A program made the position numbers and the translations under genes. Positions 45,418-58,129 of a DNA stretch of 64,000 nt are shown piece by piece (position 1 is the stretch's first letter; the number at the start of each line of letters is the position of its first letter). Below the pieces are notes generated by a model. The model was not told the origin of the DNA. It did not search any database and worked only from the letters and a program-made list of their open reading frames with translations. Source of the DNA: Plantago major. Taxonomy: Eukaryota; Streptophyta; Magnoliopsida; Lamiales; Plantaginaceae. The DNA is taken from NCBI GenBank assembly GCA_026545765.1, contig CM048839.1, positions 6,435,835 through 6,499,834 of the forward strand, read 5' to 3'.

Positions 45418-45422
45418 GACAA
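45418..45422. repeat. left target-site duplication of the Tat element
   Basis: GACAA directly precedes the left LTR and is repeated directly after the right LTR at 59062-59066. A 5-bp duplication is normal for Ty3/gypsy integration. Confidence 0.75.
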
Positions 45423-46326
45423 TGTATTGGCCAAAATTCGCTCTTGTCAACTAGACTAACGGATCGGCCCATCAAGGCTACGGCCCAACCCACAATCCAT
45501 TAATGAGTCCGTCTTGACTTCATATGTGAGTTGGACTCCAAGGCGGTTAGCAAGCCACTGAGTCATCCATCCATCCAATCACCAGATGCTACCCGACTAG
45601 CTCACTTGACCTTGCCAACCTTCCGGTGGTTGACAAGCTAGCTAGCTCACCTAGCTTGACCTTGCATGGCGACTCACGTCGATCGACACACCGACTAACC
45701 AACTCCAAGAGCTCGATGGACTTGGTCGATCAAGATGCAACCGACTTACGATCACTCTCCTAACTACTTGAGACACAGTCCAACCCGTTCCAACGACCTC
45801 CCCGAAATTAGCGGGCAGACTCCAACGATGGGTGGGTTATATAGAGAAGGCTGAGGAGATGTAGAGGGCATCAGATGCTAACTGCAACAAACCCTAGCAA
45901 TCAATCTCTCACGCCTCCATCTCTCTCAAGCTCTCTAATCAACATCAGTCGTCACCTATCATCATCCACCATTGCTCATCACCATCCATCATCAACCTTC
46001 AACCATCCGCCATCATCCTTCTCTGTCAGACAACTGCCAGCTAGCTCCTTCACGTAAGGTCAGCTAGCCCATCGGGTGTTAAATCCACCACGTAGCCGAA
46101 TCGACCAATGTGATAAGTCGGCGCCACCATCTCTCCCTCTTTGTTCCTGTCATTTGATTACTCCTTCTATCAGTCATCTAACTTGAGCGTCGGAGTCCCT
46201 TCGGTCGGCACCACACCGGTGTCACCTCGGAATCTCACGTCTCTGTTTGCTATTGTTTCCTTGCAGGTTGTCGGTGCCCCCCAATCTCTAACCCTAATTT
46301 TGATTGTAGATTTCTGAGCGTCTACA
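45423..46326 (+). repeat. left LTR of the Tat element
   Basis: 904 bp, beginning TGTATTGG and ending GTCTACA, so it has TGTA...TACA termini. A TATA box (GGTTATATAGAG) at about 45836-45847 is the likely promoter. It matches the right LTR over long identical blocks broken by short clusters of differences. Confidence 0.88.
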
Positions 46327-46329
46327 ATT

Positions 46330-46347
46330 TGGCGCCCACCGTGGGGC
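46330..46347 (+). promoter_or_regulatory. primer binding site of the Tat element
   Basis: TGGCGCCCACCGTGGGGC starts three bases after the left LTR, at the place where a tRNA 3' end primes minus-strand synthesis. The first bases TGG fit the CCA end of a tRNA. The tRNA species was not determined. Confidence 0.7.
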
Positions 46348-46403
46348 CCCGGCTATCAAGAAAGGTAATCCAGTAGCAACCGCGACACGCTAAGAAATCC
46401 ATC

Positions 46404-48150
46404 ATGACGCCTTTTCGAATACGTTCTGGAAGAGGTAGAGGAGGTGGACGTCGTCACTCAGATCAAAACCTTGGCGGCCCAGATGCAAGAGAACGCTAAG
46501 AAGATCAAGCTCCTTGAAGACGAGAACCGCGCTGTCCGCCAGGAGAACTCACTCTTGAAGGAAAGGGTTGAGTCTGTCGTCCAGCAGGAGGTTCCAACGT
46601 TGGACGCGACCTCGTCTCGCCGACTGACTCATGGCACTGGGGTGGAGAACCCGCCACGCAACACGATTGAGGCTTGCCAGCTAACCTTTGAAGAGACGGA
46701 AGGGGTGATTCCCGTAACTCCAGTCTCTCAAGTGGTAAGCGCTCTGCCAAGGCCATCCCTTGAGATCACTCAAGGTACCACCAGCAGAAGGGTTTCATTT
46801 GAAGGTGCTAACCCAAGGATGAACGACGAATCGCCACAACGCAACCAAAGCGCAAGTCAGGTAGATCACTTGCTAACCCTCTCTGCAGGTCACGGAAGTA
46901 GCAACGAGGAGCTAGCCTCCAAACTGGTGAGCCTGGAGGAGATGATCCAAAGAATCCCTGGAGTGCCAGCACCAATCAAGAAGAGCTTACCCAACAGCTT
47001 TGTTGACTCTCCCTTCGCCGATGCTATAGCCATGGTGGAGATGCCAACCAAGTTCACCTTCCCAAGCATGAAGCTCTATGATGGAACGACGGACCCGGAC
47101 GACCATGTCTCACAATACAAGCAGAGGATGTTCACCATAGCCATCCCCAGGGATCTCCGCGAGGCATGCATGTGCAAAGGGTTTGGTTCCAGTCTGATCG
47201 GACGAGCCCTACAATGGTATACCAACTTACCCAACAATTTCATTTCCTCTTTTGCCCAACTAGTCGACTGCTTTGTGGAACAATTCGCAAGCAGTCGCAA
47301 GCTTTTAAAACTGTCGGACGACTTGTATAGCGTCCGGCAAAGACCTAACGAATCTCTCAGGGAGTACGTTGCAAGATTCAACAAGGAGAAGGTGTCAATC
47401 CCCAATTGCAACAAGGACACTGCTGTCAACGCCTTCCGCAAGGGGTTGCCACCCAACTCGGGGTTGTACAAGGAGCTGACCATGTACCCCTGTCGAACAA
47501 TGGAAGACGTGCTCGCCAAAGCATGGGCTCAGATAAAATGGGAGGAGGATGATGCCAACAGACCTTACGTGTCAAGCCAAAGTGTTAGCAAGGAGCCCAA
47601 GCCTGACAGACGAGTTGAACGAAGGGTTCCAGACTATCGTGTTAGGCCGTACCCGACTGAGAGAAGACATGGTCCTGTTGTGAATCCACCTCGCCCCCCA
47701 GTCCAACAGAGGAGGACAGAAACCCGAGCACCGCCTCCGAGTTACTCCCTCAGCATTGAACCAGAGGAGTGTGTAGCAGTCATGAAGAGCATGGGTGACA
47801 GAGTTAGGTGGCCAGGAAAACTTAGAACACCTCCAGATCAGAGAAACTCCAACAAGTGGTGTGAGTTCCACGGAGACCACGGACATACAACCGCAGAATG
47901 CATCTCATTGCGATTGGAGGTAGCTGAGCTTCTGAAGAGAGGACACTTGACGGAGTTCCTCTCTGACAAAGGTAAAAGACCTCGCCCGGCAGAACCACGA
48001 TCTACCGAGCCCCTCGGACAACAAGGTAATCAACGTGATCTCCGGGGATCGAGATCGTGGTGTCTCATACTCTGCGGCAAAGCGCCACAGTACGCAAACG
48101 GTAAGCCCCGAGCTCGATGCTCGCAGAGCATCAGACACCTCTTCGTCTGA
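46404..48150 (+). pseudogene. Tat gag gene, frameshifted
   Basis: The first ATG after the primer site (46404) opens a basic N-terminus but stops at about 46499. The main gag frame runs 46444-48150 in another frame without a suitable ATG near its start. It contains a coiled-coil-like N-terminal part (KIKLLEDENRAVRQENSLLK), the retrotransposon gag domain (ALQWYTNLPNNFISSF, LREYVARFNKEK), and a zinc-knuckle-like CEFHGDHGHTTAEC. Gag forms the particle that packages element RNA. Near 48025 the frame leaves the expected gag-protease reading, so the end of the frame is not native. Confidence 0.8.
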
Positions 48151-48600
48151 CTTGACTATTAGCTTCTCGCCGAGTCTAAGCAACTAATTAGTCCTCGACG
48201 ACGCTTTAGTAATTTCCATTCTTATTGCCAATTGTCTTACGAAGAGAGTTCTCATTGATAATGGGAGCTGCTAACATCATTTTTCTAGATGCTCTCACGA
48301 ATGGGAATAAATGAGACCGCCATCCTCCTTGACCGACAACTTTGTATGGCCGGTGGAGAAAAGAAGTACACGGTTGGAGTGTTACCGCTTCACATGCGGA
48401 AGGCATCAACCTACCAACAAAGTTCTTGATTGTAGACAAATCATTCAAGCTATAATTCCATCCTTGGTAGGCCGTGGATTCACGATATGAAAGCGATCAG
48501 TCAACCTACCACGGTGATTCGCTTCCTACCAAGTGGGGGTGAAGGAGATTCTAGGCGGCGGGATGCGAGGACGTGTTACATGGAAGCCATGAAACCCAAG
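48025..48600 (+). pseudogene. Tat aspartic protease region, broken
   Basis: Several frames carry pieces of the protease: INVISGDRDRGVSYSAAKRH near 48030-48090, the active-site region RVLIDNGS near 48250, and GRPWIHDMKAISQPTTVIRF near 48465-48525. Frameshifts right after the active site and stop codons at about 48187 and 48311 break it. The catalytic aspartate itself is still encoded. Confidence 0.75.
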
Positions 48601-50762
48601 GCAGAATTATAGCAATTACAGCAACTCAACCCCCCAATTGACCCAGACCAACCAGGGATGGAAGAGCTCGATGAAGTTCAGATTCACCCAGACCATCCAG
48701 ATCACAAAGTTCAAATTGGGGCAAGGTTGAGACCAGAGCTACGAGAGCAACTTATCACATTTCTCAAAGTTCACCACGACTGCTTTGCTTGGTCACATGC
48801 AGACAGACAGGAGTTGACCCAGAGGTAATCACCCACAGACTTGAAGTCGACCCAGACCCGCCCGATCAGACGAAGCGGAAGTTCGCTCCAGAGCGGAACA
48901 AGGTTATCAATGAAGAAGTCCAAAAGTTGCTTGATATCGGGTCAGTCCGCGAAGTACATTACCCGGACTGGCTAGCCAATGTTGTGGTAGTGAAGAAGAA
49001 GAATGGCAAATGGCGAGTGTGCATCGACTTCACCGACCTCAACAAAGCATGCCCGAAGGATTCCTTTCCACTTCCCCACATCGACATGCTAGTGGATGCC
49101 ACCGCAGATATTAAGCTTCATGGACGCATTCTCGAGATACAACCGAATCGATGCACCACGAAGATCAAGAGAAGCGACCTTCGTCACGTAGAGAGGAACC
49201 TTACATATAAAGTCATGCCATTCGGACTCAAGAATGCAAGAGCCACTTACCAGCGACTGGTCAACCGTATGTTCGCTAGCATGTTGGGGGACACCATGGA
49301 GGTGTACATCGATGACATGCTGGTCAAGTCCTTGGTTGCTGATCAGCACCTCAACCACCTCCGCCAAGCCTTCTCAGTCCTCTGCAGGTATAATATGAAG
49401 TTGAACCCAGCCAAATGCTCGTTTGGAGTTTCCTCTGGGAAATTCCTTGGGTATTTGGTCACGCGAAGAGGTATTGAGGCTAACCCTGATCAAATTCGTT
49501 CAATTTATAACATTCCCTCCCCCAAGTGCGTTAAAGATGTGCAGAAATTGACTGGGAGGCTAGCAGCCCTCAGCAGGTTCATACCCAAGTCTTCCGAGAG
49601 GTGTCGACCATTCTTTGACACCTTACGGAAGGCCAAAGTCTTCCAGTGGACAGACGAGTGTGAGGACGCCCTACATCAAATCAAGCGTTACCTTACCACA
49701 CCTCCAGTGCTATCAAAGCCCAAGGCCGGAGAGACTCTGTTTATTTACCTCGCAGTCTCCGACTCAGCACTAAGCGGCGTCCTAGTTAGGGAAGAGGATG
49801 GAAACCAACTCCCAGTCTACTACGTGAGCAAGTCCTTACTAGATGCAGAAACTCGGTACAACCAGCTGGAGAAGCTAGCCCTTGCACTAGTCACCTCAGC
49901 AAGGAAGCTACGCCCTTACTTCCAATGTCATCCAATCGTAGTCCTCACCAGCTTTCCACTACGCAACATCCTGCACAAGCCCGAAGTCTCTGGTAGGCTC
50001 TCCAAATGGGCGGTCGAGCTCAGCGAGTACGACGTCTCCTTCCAACCCCGCACAGCCATCAAATCTCAAGCACTTGCAGACTTCATAGCAGACTTCACCC
50101 CAACGTCATTAGGTCAAGCGGAAAAGGAGTTATTTTGCTTACAGAAGAAGGACAACTTGCAGTGGAAGCTCTCAGTCGATGGCTCCAGCAATACCAAAGG
50201 AAGTGGGCTCGGCATAGTCCTTACCTCGCCAGACGGTGACACGATCCAAAGAGCCATTCGATGTGGATTCAAAGCAACCAACAACGAGTCCGAGTATGAG
50301 GCACTTATAGCTGGCCTCAACTTAGCTCGGGACATGGGCATAAAAATCATTCAGGTACAATCGGACTCACAGTTAGTAGTTAACCAATTGCAGGGCACTT
50401 ACCAAACCAGAGACACCAAGATGGCTGCCTATCTCCAGCTAGTCAAGGAGTTGCAGTCCTCCTTCGAGGAGTTCTCTATTTCACAGGTACTAAGGACGGA
50501 CAACAACCATGCAGACGCCCTTGCCAACTTGGGAGCGACCATCCAAACCACAGCACCAATGACTATTCCTGTAGTGTATGTACAATGGCCTGCAACATGG
50601 AAGGGTGTGTCCGCCAACCGCATGGCCGATATAACAACCGAGTCAAATTGGATGACTCCATTAGTATTGTACTTGTCAATGGAGAACTTCCGAAGTCAAA
50701 AGCGAGGCAAGGAGGATAAAGGCAAAGCGGCCGCTTCACGCTCCTCGACGGACAACTCTTAG
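48600..50762 (+). pseudogene. Tat reverse transcriptase and two RNase H domains
   Basis: After a frame change near 48800 a 657-codon frame runs to 50762. It keeps WRVCIDFTDLNKACPKDSFP, the YIDDML catalytic pair (near 49308), a first RNase H (LSKWAVELSEYDVSFQPR, ALADFIADF), and a second archaeal-type RNase H with LSVDGSSNTKGSGLGIVL, NNESEYEALIAGL and QSDSQLVVNQLQG. Between about 49110 and 49200 the frame is garbled: the expected motif A with its catalytic aspartate is readable only in a neighbouring frame. A pair of compensating indels therefore hides an enzyme-killing change inside an otherwise open frame. Confidence 0.85.
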
Positions 50763-51850
50763 GAGATCCTATTCAGACCCCTACTCAAAAAGTAACTAAT
50801 AATGAAGCGGACATGTTACTTGAATTGCATGCAGGGGAATGTGGCAACCATTCTGGAGCTCGAAGCCTTGCACACCGAGCGCTCACAGCAGGGTACTATT
50901 GGCCAACTATGAGGGCTGACGCCATAGACTTTGTGAGAAGATGTGACTCATGCCAAAGGCACTCACAAATCATCCACCTTCCACCAGAGAAGCTGCATCC
51001 ATCCGTCACCCCCTGGCCTTTTATGAAATGGGGGATGGACATAGTAGGGAAACTACCTACTGCACCAGGCCAACGAGTGTACATGCTCGCGATGACATTA
51101 CTTCACCAAGTGGGTGGAAGCAGAAGCCTTCAAGCAAGTCCGTGACACAGAGGTAAAAAATTTCATTTGGAAACATGTGATCTGCAGGCACGGAGTCCCC
51201 TACGAAATCGTGACAGACAATGGCTCCCAGTTCATAAGCTATGAGTTTCAAAACTTCTGCAAAGAATGGGGAATCAAGCTTACATTTTCCACTCCACGCT
51301 ATCCCTAAGCGAATGGACAAGCGGAGTCGACCAACAAGACTATCATGAATAGTCTCAAAAAACGGCTGAAACAAGCAAAAGGAGCATGGGCGGATGAACT
51401 CCCAGGCGTCCTATGGTCGTACCGAACCACACCAAGGACTCCAACCGAGAAACACCATTCAGCATGACATATGGGCCAGGCAATATACCCATAGAAGTGG
51501 GATTACCCACAAGATACAAAATGGCTAGTAAGCAAACACGACCAGGTGGCACGAGCTCGACTTGGTCGATGAGCTCAGAGAAAGAGCCATGATCCGGAGC
51601 GCCGCCTACCAACAGAAAGCTGCACAGCACTTCAACAAGAACATTCGCGTACGAACTTTCAAGCAAGACGATTGGGTTTTATGCAGGGTATTCCAGAACA
51701 CAAAGGAGACAGATGAAAGCTTGGACCAAATTGGGAAGGTCCTTACAAAATCACAAAGGTAGTAGCAAACTGAGCCTACAAGCTCGAAACCAAGGAAGGA
51801 CGACAGATAGCCAATTTGAACGCCATCCACCTAAAGAGGTACTTTTTGAT
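50763..51850 (+). pseudogene. Tat integrase, frameshifted and with a nonsense codon
   Basis: The zinc-binding HHCC part is readable (LELHAGECGNHSGARS, CDSCQRH), followed by the core domain with WGMDIVGKLP and TDNGSQF. A frameshift near 51095 splits the core, a TAA at 51307-51309 interrupts just before GQAEST, which holds the last catalytic residue, and further frame changes follow. All three catalytic acidic residues are still encoded, but not in one frame. Confidence 0.85.
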
Positions 51851-53570
51851 ACACTTGTTCTTTCGAGGTGATCTTTTGTTAAAACACCCAATCGACTAGG
51901 GCAAGTCGGTTATCTAACCCGACTGGCAGTTCGGGTAAACGCCCCACACCACCCCCCACCCCCCATAAACGTCTTGCAGGAGCATGAGAGATACCCAACT
52001 AGTCTCCACTCCTTGATGTTCACCAGTCACGTAGCAGCATGGGCATACACATCCTCGGTGAAGGTACAACTACATATATCCATGAGATTGATTTCTCACT
52101 ACAATCCGCCGACCTGACAAGGGGCTAGCTGGTCACCTAACCACTATGCGGTCGGTCAACCGCCCCCCCCCCCCAACCTTTCCAACAGGATCGATTCCAC
52201 TCATGCTTCAGAACGGCGTATCATGGTTACAACTAAAGAAACGCCACGTGACGTATATTACTTCCAAGTGATCATCCAAATACATACTGCTCAACAAAGC
52301 CAACCATCCATCAGGCTGAGCAAAAAAACATGTGGGTTCACATCTACTTTGATTGGCTTGCATTTGCTTAATCCGTGAAATGCGCCAAAAATAGCTCCAT
52401 GGTTTAGACAAGTGCAAGCCTTTCAAAATTGATGATCACTACCATACAAAGAATGTCAGCTCCATCCACTTGTTAACAAGCAGACAAGAGCTCTCTGCTT
52501 ATTCCAACAGTCTCAATCGATTTACCCAACTTAGTTGCCAACAAAAGTAAACAAACGAGCATGACATGCTGCCACGCCATTTGTATTCCAAGGTATGAAC
52601 TAAAGTCGCCATTTTGAGATTGATTTATCTCTATCACAACCAACCTGACCGGAGGCTAGTCGGTCAACTAACCCGACTAGGCAGGACGGTTAAAGGCCTC
52701 CCTTCTCTAAGAGGTTCCATCACTGAATTCTACCGTTAGGACACAGGGTGAACTCCACAAAGCCAGCCGTCTGACGATGTGCATGGCGCCTAATTAAGCA
52801 ATCACAGCCTATCCGATAGCGTAGGGCACCAAGCCGTCGACGCAACGACATCCACCTACAAGTCGACCGCACCCGATCGACGCAATGACTTGACATCCAC
52901 CTGCAAGCTAACTGACACAAGGTCGTCTGACAAACATAGCATAGCACCCAGGACTAGCTGACATACATAGAAGCCTGACTGACCCAACGTGGCACAAACT
53001 CGATGAAGTAGGCGGACGAACACGATCATAGTTCAAGCACTACTCCTTTGGACTAGAGCTTAAACTGGGGGACACACCTAGTAGACAGAGTTCAACAGTG
53101 TCAAGCGCGTCGTCTAGAGGTTAGCCTGCTATTTTTCATTCTTAATTTGTACGACAAACATGGCTGCATGATTTATGACTACGTCTACGTTTTAGTATAA
53201 ATTCCAAAGAACAATGCATCTTTTAATTGATGTGTTATTCACTACTTTGAGCTACTTTATTCATGAACGATAATTTCGAACGAATACTTATATATTTAAG
53301 ATTATGTTTATTACGACTACCATACAAGTTCAAGTATGAGACATAAACGTCCCATAGCCTACGCGGCTCGAGACATCCCAGGAACAACCCAAAATAAATT
53401 CCAAGGCCACAAAAAACTTGCAGAACCGATCCAACCCTACAAGGGTAATACAAACAACAATGTTCGAATACGAATAACAAAAAGCACTGGGAAGTCAAAT
53501 CCGGCGACATGCAACACAAACGACAAGAGAAATAACTCATAGGACAACATCCAGAGTTTCACCATCCAAC
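51851..53570. other. non-coding 3' part of the Tat element
   Basis: GC-richer than the surrounding genome. C-runs occur at 51952-51964 and 52161-52175. Motifs related to the LTR style (CGACTAGGCAGG, AGTCGGTTATC) recur. No coding region is recognised. Confidence 0.5.
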
Positions 53571-53579
53571 ATGAAACTA

Positions 53580-55600
53580 CTAAGTGGTACCAGCTCCATC
53601 AACATACTCCTCCGAGCAACCATCAGACTGACCCGGGAACTTCACCCCATGCTCAGTCAGATACATTTCACACATCGCGACCCTCTCTTGATAGTAACTT
53701 CCGAGCTCTCCCCTACCTATGGCCTTCAAACAGAATGCCCGCTCATTCAAGATCAATTGATGGTCTTCGTTCTGCTTGACCGCATGAAGTTCTGCCTTCA
53801 GCCTTTCGTTCTCCTTAATAGCGGAAGCCAGTTCCATCTCGAGCTTAGCGGCTTTAGCCGCCTCAATCTCAGCCACAGCCAGCTCCTTCTTGACCCTAGC
53901 TAACTCTTCAAGTGCTTCATTCTTGCCTTGGCAATAACGTAACGCTTCACCCTCAAGTCGAACCTTCTCCCTCCTAAGTACCGCAACGGAGTGCTCACTA
54001 ATCCGATGCTTCCTCGTAGTAGAAGCTAACTCCGCCTCCAGCAGCTGCACGGCCTTGCCCATGTACCCTATAGCGCTCAAGGCCTACAAGGCAGACATCA
54101 ATAATTCATACTTTGGTCTAAGCACATAAACTATAGAGAGAAATGCTAGAGGGTGGCGGAGACTACCTTGACAATTTGGTCGAGAGCATAATCCGTCAAA
54201 GGAGTCACTCCGTCTCTCACCAGCTGATCAAGGTTACCCATCGTTAACACCCTTCCAGAACTCAAAGTTATTGCACCAAATTCACAAGAGAGAGTAGCTC
54301 CATCAACCTCAAAGCTGACAGTCGATGAAGGACTATCACCCACTTCTCCACGCGCCGCCATAGATGGTGAGCTCACACCCTGCCCGGCCAGGGAGGGAAC
54401 AGAAGTAGTCCTGGCAAGACTATGCGAAGCTCCAACCGGTACTGGCGAACACCGGCGTGTCGGTGTCTGAGTACTTGAGGCGACCCTCCACAAGATTCGA
54501 CGAGTTATTAGGTGGATCATTAGGAAGATCGCCTCCTGACTCTAAGAGTTCAAACCTCGGCTTCTTTGCATACCGCCCCAACAAGTCATCCACTTTCTCA
54601 ACTGGAGCCGCGACCGACTTCGTCATTTTCATCGCCCTCGCTACTCTGACAGCATACTCATCTCCATTTCCTGTCCGTACATGAGATGAAAGAAAAGCAT
54701 CGTCAGAGCTAGTTATCTCAAAACGCATCCTATCGACAGGACTAATCTAAGGATGTCATTACCTCAAATGATTGGATAACGACGCCACATGCTGCATGCC
54801 TTCAACGTAGTCGGACTCAAGAGGTGGTCGATCGATCTGGTCATACTAGAAGCATTTCTTATTGCTTGAACCACCACGTCCCTGTCATCTAGCATATCCT
54901 TCCTCGCATGGCTACCTGTAAGAAAGAGTATTTAAAGTTCAATCCAATATGAAAAGTGCAAAGAAGAGGTAAAACAATCACACTAAATAGCAAAGAGTTG
55001 AACTTACCAAAAGGCTTCCACGATATCGGAACCCTTGCCAAGTCTGCCGGCTACCAAACACGTGCTCACCAGAAATACCTTTCCTTCCAAGTTGACTTAT
55101 CGGACGCGTTGCCAATCTGAGTCATCGACACTGGCCTCGAGTTGTGCGAACTCGACCTTTATCCGATGAGACTTCCTTCATCTGTGTAAAAGTGGCGAAG
55201 GTGTCGACAGACATCCGAACATTCATGACCTCGCTCGCCACGCATTCCAAGAATAACCGCCAAGCATTGGGCATCACCGACCGGGTGAAACACGGAGATA
55301 GCTAAATCGTCAGCCACAAACTTGGGGAGTGGGAGTCTGAGCCCTATCTTGAAGGCAACTTCATACAAGCAAACCATCCCCGGAATGTCCCAATCTGCCC
55401 GCTGGCCCGCCAAGGGGAGTCGAGACCCAGGACTCTCTGGGATCCCATAGAGATCCCTCATGTGTGACAAGTTCGCCTCACTAAGAACTGAGGCCACGTC
55501 CGGATAAGATGCCGATGGTCGCCCATAGCGGACAAAGACCCGCCATGTAAATCCTGGCCGTCAACCCCAGTCGACCGAGAATACACAATCAACTTGCTCG
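53580..55600 (-). pseudogene. antisense gene of the Tat element (PF04195-like), with a spliced intron
   Basis: On the opposite strand to gag-pol, 55497-55159 encodes DWDIPGMVCLYEVAFKIGLR LPLPKF, the conserved start of the protein family catalogued as putative gypsy-type transposon (Transposase_28). Downstream, 54728-54420 and 54520-54167 hold a linker in two frames with one frameshift near 54460. Then a GT-AG intron (54166-54084, 83 bp) joins phase-0 to 54083-53580, a coiled-coil rich in E, A, K and L. Other Tat elements are known to carry antisense genes. The role is unknown. Stops near 55040 and the frameshift make this copy dead. Confidence 0.65.
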
Positions 55601-56940
55601 GGTGTCCTTCCATGATCCACCTGTGTCAAGTTCAAACAAGAAAGCCTCACCCAAAAATCCATGAAAAGCATCAACCCGGTGTAACATAAAAAATACAAGC
55701 CGACAGACGCGACAGACCTCAATCAGCAAACTTCCAGCTAGAATTGATTCCTAGCATGTAAAATATCCATCAACTAAATCCAGTCCAGCGTCATCAATAT
55801 ACATGCCAAGCAAGCTATCAACCTGGCTAGTTCTACAACAATCTATCAATATATCCATTTGCAAACAAAGCATTACAACATGAATATTTCCAAAGAGCAA
55901 GACTAAAATATCCATAGACATATCCATTCACAAAATGGTATAACGTCACAAAATTCTATATCCAATCGATTTCACCAAACACCGGTCGATACAAAAAGCA
56001 ACATGCATATGTCTCTACGACACCACTTCAAAGCAAACATGATCCACCAATACGAATTACGACAAATCAAATCCTACAGGCACAAAACCAAACATAGACT
56101 CGAAAATTTCATGCGAACCCCATTGACAAAATTAACCCTACATGAACCGTCTAATCCAAAGTGCGGGTCACAATTCCAAATACATGACTCACTGTATAAT
56201 ATATTTCTTATACAACTTGTCCACAATTCAAGGAATTGACAAAGGTCAAAAATGCAGTAGCCAAAGTATACCATATGCTTTCTAAAAATGCTGACTGGAA
56301 TGGAAGCGGAATTATTTATTCCTCTACTATGGCTTTGATCCTTCGATCATTATAATTCATCCAATTAGCATACAACCCAACTTATATCCAAACAAAAAAT
56401 AATAATAAGCAGAGACATACAAAAATAAAATCCAACAAGAAATGGTCTCTCCTAGAGATCCAGCATTCAAAAAAAAAAAAAAAAATCCAGGTGAACAGTA
56501 AAACGGGAAGATGAACAGTACCAGTACACGCCTCTCCTTCCCCGCTCTGTTTCTCCACCGGAAATGGCGAACTCCGGCCACCTTCACTCCCCCCACGCGT
56601 TCAGCCTCTCTACTGCCTCCTCCTCCGTTCTCCCTCAGATCCGCTCTTGACCCTCCTCTCCGTCCGCCGTCACTCCCTTCCGCCCGCCCCTCTCTCCGCT
56701 TGTTAATGGCGTGAAGGAAGAGGAAAATAGCGTTGAAATGGAGGAGAAAATGGCGTGAAAGAAGAAGAAGATGGTGGAACAGGAAGAAGAAAACTGATAT
56801 TTGTAAGAAGAAGATGGTGGAGTAGGAAGAAGAAAATGGCGTGAAGGAAGAAGAAAATGGTGGAGTAGGAAGAAGAAAATGGGTCTGTGTGTTGGTGATC
56901 CCCAACTTAAAATTACTCAACTCAAAATTACTCCAATTCG
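55601..56940. other. non-coding 3' part of the Tat element, continued
   Basis: Contains a long A-run (56470-56485), a C-rich stretch (56570-56700) and a purine tract repeating GAAGAAGAAAATGG (56730-56880). Long reading frames here look like products of base composition. Confidence 0.5.
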
Positions 56941-57110
56941 GACAAGGCATAGTTGCTCCGGGCAAGTCATCCTCCAATTCGGGCAAGGTAGATATTAATT
57001 CGGGCAAGGCATGAACCCTCCCAATTTGGGCAAGTCATACTCCAATTTGGGCAAGCCATACTTCATTTCGGGCAAGGCAACCCATTTCGGGCAAGTCGTC
57101 TATTTTCTGT
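56941..57110. repeat. degenerate TTCGGGCAAG repeats
   Basis: About ten copies of AATTCGGGCAAGGCAT-like units at irregular spacing directly before the 55-bp array. They may be the source of, or a decayed neighbour to, that array. Confidence 0.7.
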
Positions 57111-57112
57111 CA

Positions 57113-57835
57113 GCAAGTTTCCATCTTGCTAGATGGACTAAGTTGCCCACCTTGAAATTTTCTGTCAGCAAGTTTCCATCTTGCTAGACGGACTAAGTTG
57201 CCCACCTTGAAATTTTCTGTCGGCAAGTTTCCACCTTGCTAGACGGACTAAGTTGCCCGCCTTGAAATTTTCTGTCGTCAAGTTTCCACCTTGCTAGACG
57301 GACTAAGTTGCCCATCTCAAAATTTTCTGTCAGCAAGTTTCCATCTTGCTAGACGGACTAAGTTGCCCATCTCAAAATTTTCTAGTCAGCAAGTTTCCAT
57401 CTTGCTAGACGGACTAAGTCGTCCACCTTGAAATTTTCTGTCAGCAAGTTTCCATCTTGCTAGACGGACTAAGTCGTCCACCTTGAAATTTTCTGTCAGC
57501 AAGTTTCCACCTTGCTAGACGGACTAAGTCGTCCACCTTGAAATTTTCTGTCAGCAAGTTTCCACCTTGCTAGACGGACACCTTGAAATTTTCCGCCAGC
57601 AAGTATCCATCTTGTTAGATGGACTAAGTTGCCCACTTCAAAATTTTCCATCAGCAAGTTTCCATCTTGCTAGATGGACTACTAGGTTGCCTACCTCAAA
57701 TTTTCTGTCGGCTAATTTCCATCTTGTTAGATGGACTAAGTTGCTCACCTTGAAATTTTATGTCAGCAAATTTCCATCTCGCTAGATAAACTAAACTGCC
57801 CATCTCGAAAATTTCAATCCGTAAATGCCCATCTT
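57113..57835. repeat. tandem array, about 13 units of 55 bp
   Basis: Each unit starts GCAAGTTTCCATCTTGC, itself an inverted repeat, and continues TAGACGGACTAAGTTGCCCA then CCTTGAAATTTTCTGTCA. Unit starts at 57113, 57168, 57223, 57278, 57333, 57389, 57444, 57499 and 57554 give a 55-bp period. Later units are shorter or diverged. The array lies in the 3' region of the Tat element, where satellite-like repeats are known to arise in this lineage. Confidence 0.92.
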
Positions 57836-58110
57836 GCTGGGTTGGATTTTTACAACCGAGAACACCTGTCAGTAAGCTTCGGCCTTGCCAAATCAACGTC
57901 TTGCTCTGACGAGCTAACAACATGATCACCACGAGTGAAGTCCATCTTTCTGATCAATCCATCTCCCAACCAATGAGCTTACCGATCGTTATCCCGATAT
58001 ACTTACGAGGTAACTGATACCTTTGATGGAGCAAATATTATTCGCTTACGATCTGGCGCGCATCACTCTTTTGGGCACAAAATTTCTACTCTCCGACTCG
58101 AAACACTCGA

Positions 58111-58129
58111 CTCGAAGAGTGGGGACAAA
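58111..58129 (+). promoter_or_regulatory. polypurine tract candidate of the Tat element
   Basis: GAAGAGTGGGGACAAA directly before the right LTR is the expected primer site for plus-strand synthesis. Confidence 0.5.

Noticed and set aside
56357-57007. 216-residue minus-strand frame with phenylalanine/serine-rich stretches
   Set aside because: It spans the purine tract and the TTCGGGCAAG repeats of the Tat 3' region; no domain or codon pattern of a gene.
57113-57835. CRISPR-like array
   Set aside because: Units are contiguous with no unique spacers, and this is a plant nuclear retrotransposon; it is a plain tandem repeat.
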